Part shown: positions 63,177-64,000 of the stretch, one piece after another
Layout of the letters: each line of letters opens with the position of its first letter
Position numbering within the stretch: the first letter of the stretch is position 1
Source of the DNA: Pseudomonas chlororaphis
GTDB taxonomy: Bacteria > Pseudomonadota > Gammaproteobacteria > Pseudomonadales > Pseudomonadaceae
Length of the DNA: 64,000 nucleotides
Direction: 5' to 3'
Assembly: GCF_003731765.1 (NCBI RefSeq)
Contig: NZ_MOAL01000003.1
Coordinates: 186,001 to 250,000 of the forward strand
Notes under the pieces: model-generated
Databases searched by the model: none
What the model saw: the letters and a program-made list of their open reading frames with translations, nothing else
What the model was told of the DNA's origin: nothing
Program-made: the position numbers and the translations under genes

Positions 63177-64000
63177 TCAAAGTTTTTCCCAGTCCTGATG
63201 CCAACCAATTCGGCCAATGTCTGACAATTCATACAGTTCGCCATTGGAGTGTTCGGTGCTGAGTTCGTCTCCGCCGAGCTTGTATTTTTCCTGACGCATC
63301 ATATTAATAATTGTCTGCCCCTTAATTTTGATTTCATCAGGACCACAGCCTCGATATGCCATGCGGTGATTATTTTTCCATCTTAAATGAACGTCCCCAT
63401 GCATGGTCTGTATTTCATCATGTACAACCTCTCCATTCTGTTCCCACTGGTCTAGGCTGCGCGCGAGCCTTAGTTTGTGGGTTGAATATTCCGTTATAAT
63501 CTCAGATTCGTGATCATATATGTCATCAATCGCGATTAGTTGTTGAATGAACGGCTGGCTGAGAAGGTCTCCGGGGAGCGCAGGCTCAAATCTAAGGCTG
63601 GAAAGTTTATTGTCTCGTGCGTCCTGGAATATTTTCCAATACTTGGCGGTGAAGTCGTCGAAAAGTACGGAGAATGCTTTGCCATTTGATATGGCTATAT
63701 AATTGCTGTCTCGGATGTTTGAGTTGAGTCGGTCGTAAACTTCATCAACTTTTCCGGGTGGAATAAATTTTTCAGAAATTGTGGTTTTAATTTTCTGAAT
63801 TATCTCTGTCTCGGCAAGCTCAAAATGTATTTTCTTGAAGAATTCTTTTTTGACGGATGCAGAAAGGTCACTGACGGTGCTTATATAGCTCTTAATTGAA
63901 TCGTCTGATGTTGACGACTTGAGCTCTTCGATCCTATGTCGGATTTTTTCAAAATTTTCTGGCGTATGGTCTTCGAGGTATGAGACTAATAGACTTCCAA
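63177..64000 (-). CDS. ABC three-component effector-side protein, C-terminal part
   Basis: The minus-strand frame stays open from the window edge (64000) to the stop at 63177, giving 274 residues with no start, so the N terminus lies to the right. The visible part is mostly helical; its end (HGDVHLRWKNNHRMAYRGCG, and ELSDIGRIGWHQDW) looks like the shared C-terminal domain of ABC-3C system proteins, with the short closing motif IGWH-x-DW. The effector domain, which would tell the mode of action, is out of view. Two bases separate its stop from the middle gene. Confidence 0.65.
   Translation of the reverse strand, partial: GSLLVSYLEDHTPENFEKIRHRIEELKSSTSDDSIKSYISTVSDLSASVKKEFFKKIHFELAETEIIQKIKTTISEKFIPPGKVDEVYDRLNSNIRDSNYIAISNGKAFSVLFDDFTAKYWKIFQDARDNKLSSLRFEPALPGDLLSQPFIQQLIAIDDIYDHESEIITEYSTHKLRLARSLDQWEQNGEVVHDEIQTMHGDVHLRWKNNHRMAYRGCGPDEIKIKGQTIINMMRQEKYKLGGDELSTEHSNGELYELSDIGRIGWHQDWEKL

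Overview
The window is GC-rich, densely packed bacterial chromosome from a Pseudomonas, most likely of the P. fluorescens group. The evidence is protein family content, REP/REPIN-type palindromes between genes, and a left half whose gene order matches what I recall of the P. aeruginosa core: tex, ompR/envZ (amgRS), rim genes, hslR, hslO, pckA, then fdhF/fdhD, a BON-LysM gene, yrfG, nudE, cysQ, and rml genes beside dctBD. That synteny is from memory, not a search.

Bases 1-31,000 are mostly core functions. They include an envelope-stress two-component pair (ompR/envZ), the rimA-rimB-rimK operon for c-di-GMP-linked ribosomal S6 glutamylation, heat-shock proteins Hsp15 and Hsp33, PEP carboxykinase, a RecQ-like helicase, a hydroxyacyl-CoA dehydrogenase with a thioesterase, a formate-dehydrogenase-like molybdoenzyme with its FdhD maturase and a LysR regulator, nucleotide clean-up enzymes (YrfG, NudE, CysQ), the DctB/DctD two-component system, and a four-gene dTDP-rhamnose operon (rmlB-A-C-D) that runs directly into dctB.

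Bases 31,000-52,000 are more accessory. A 970-residue kinase/phospho-lyase fusion precedes the agmatine-to-putrescine genes aguB and aguA. Then come a probable Fur-controlled TonB siderophore receptor, a DsbA-like protein, an OprD-family porin with a promoter-terminator leader, an Xre/RES toxin-antitoxin pair, a multicopper oxidase, a small c-type cytochrome, a SUKH protein with an unknown partner, and several unrecognised proteins.

Bases 50,760-59,268 carry a 5-oxoproline (pyroglutamate) utilisation cluster: NRAMP-like transporter, PxpA, a DUF1445 D-glutamate-cyclase-like protein, a fused PxpB-PxpC, a biotin carboxylase-BCCP protein and an OprD porin, with a divergent GntR regulator. The biotin carboxylase plus the PxpBC fusion together contain the domains of a split urea-carboxylase-like enzyme.

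Bases 60,511-64,000 look like the left end of a genomic island. Just after a strong hairpin there is a fragment of a tRNA 3' end, and from there the DNA becomes visibly AT-richer. The island shows three tightly coupled minus-strand genes: an effector-side protein (cut by the window edge), a small middle protein, and a DUF3732-type Rad50/SMC-like ATPase. I read these as an ABC three-component (ABC-3C) conflict or anti-phage defence system. It is the best candidate in this window for a poorly described system. No intact tRNA, rRNA, insertion sequence or CRISPR array was seen.
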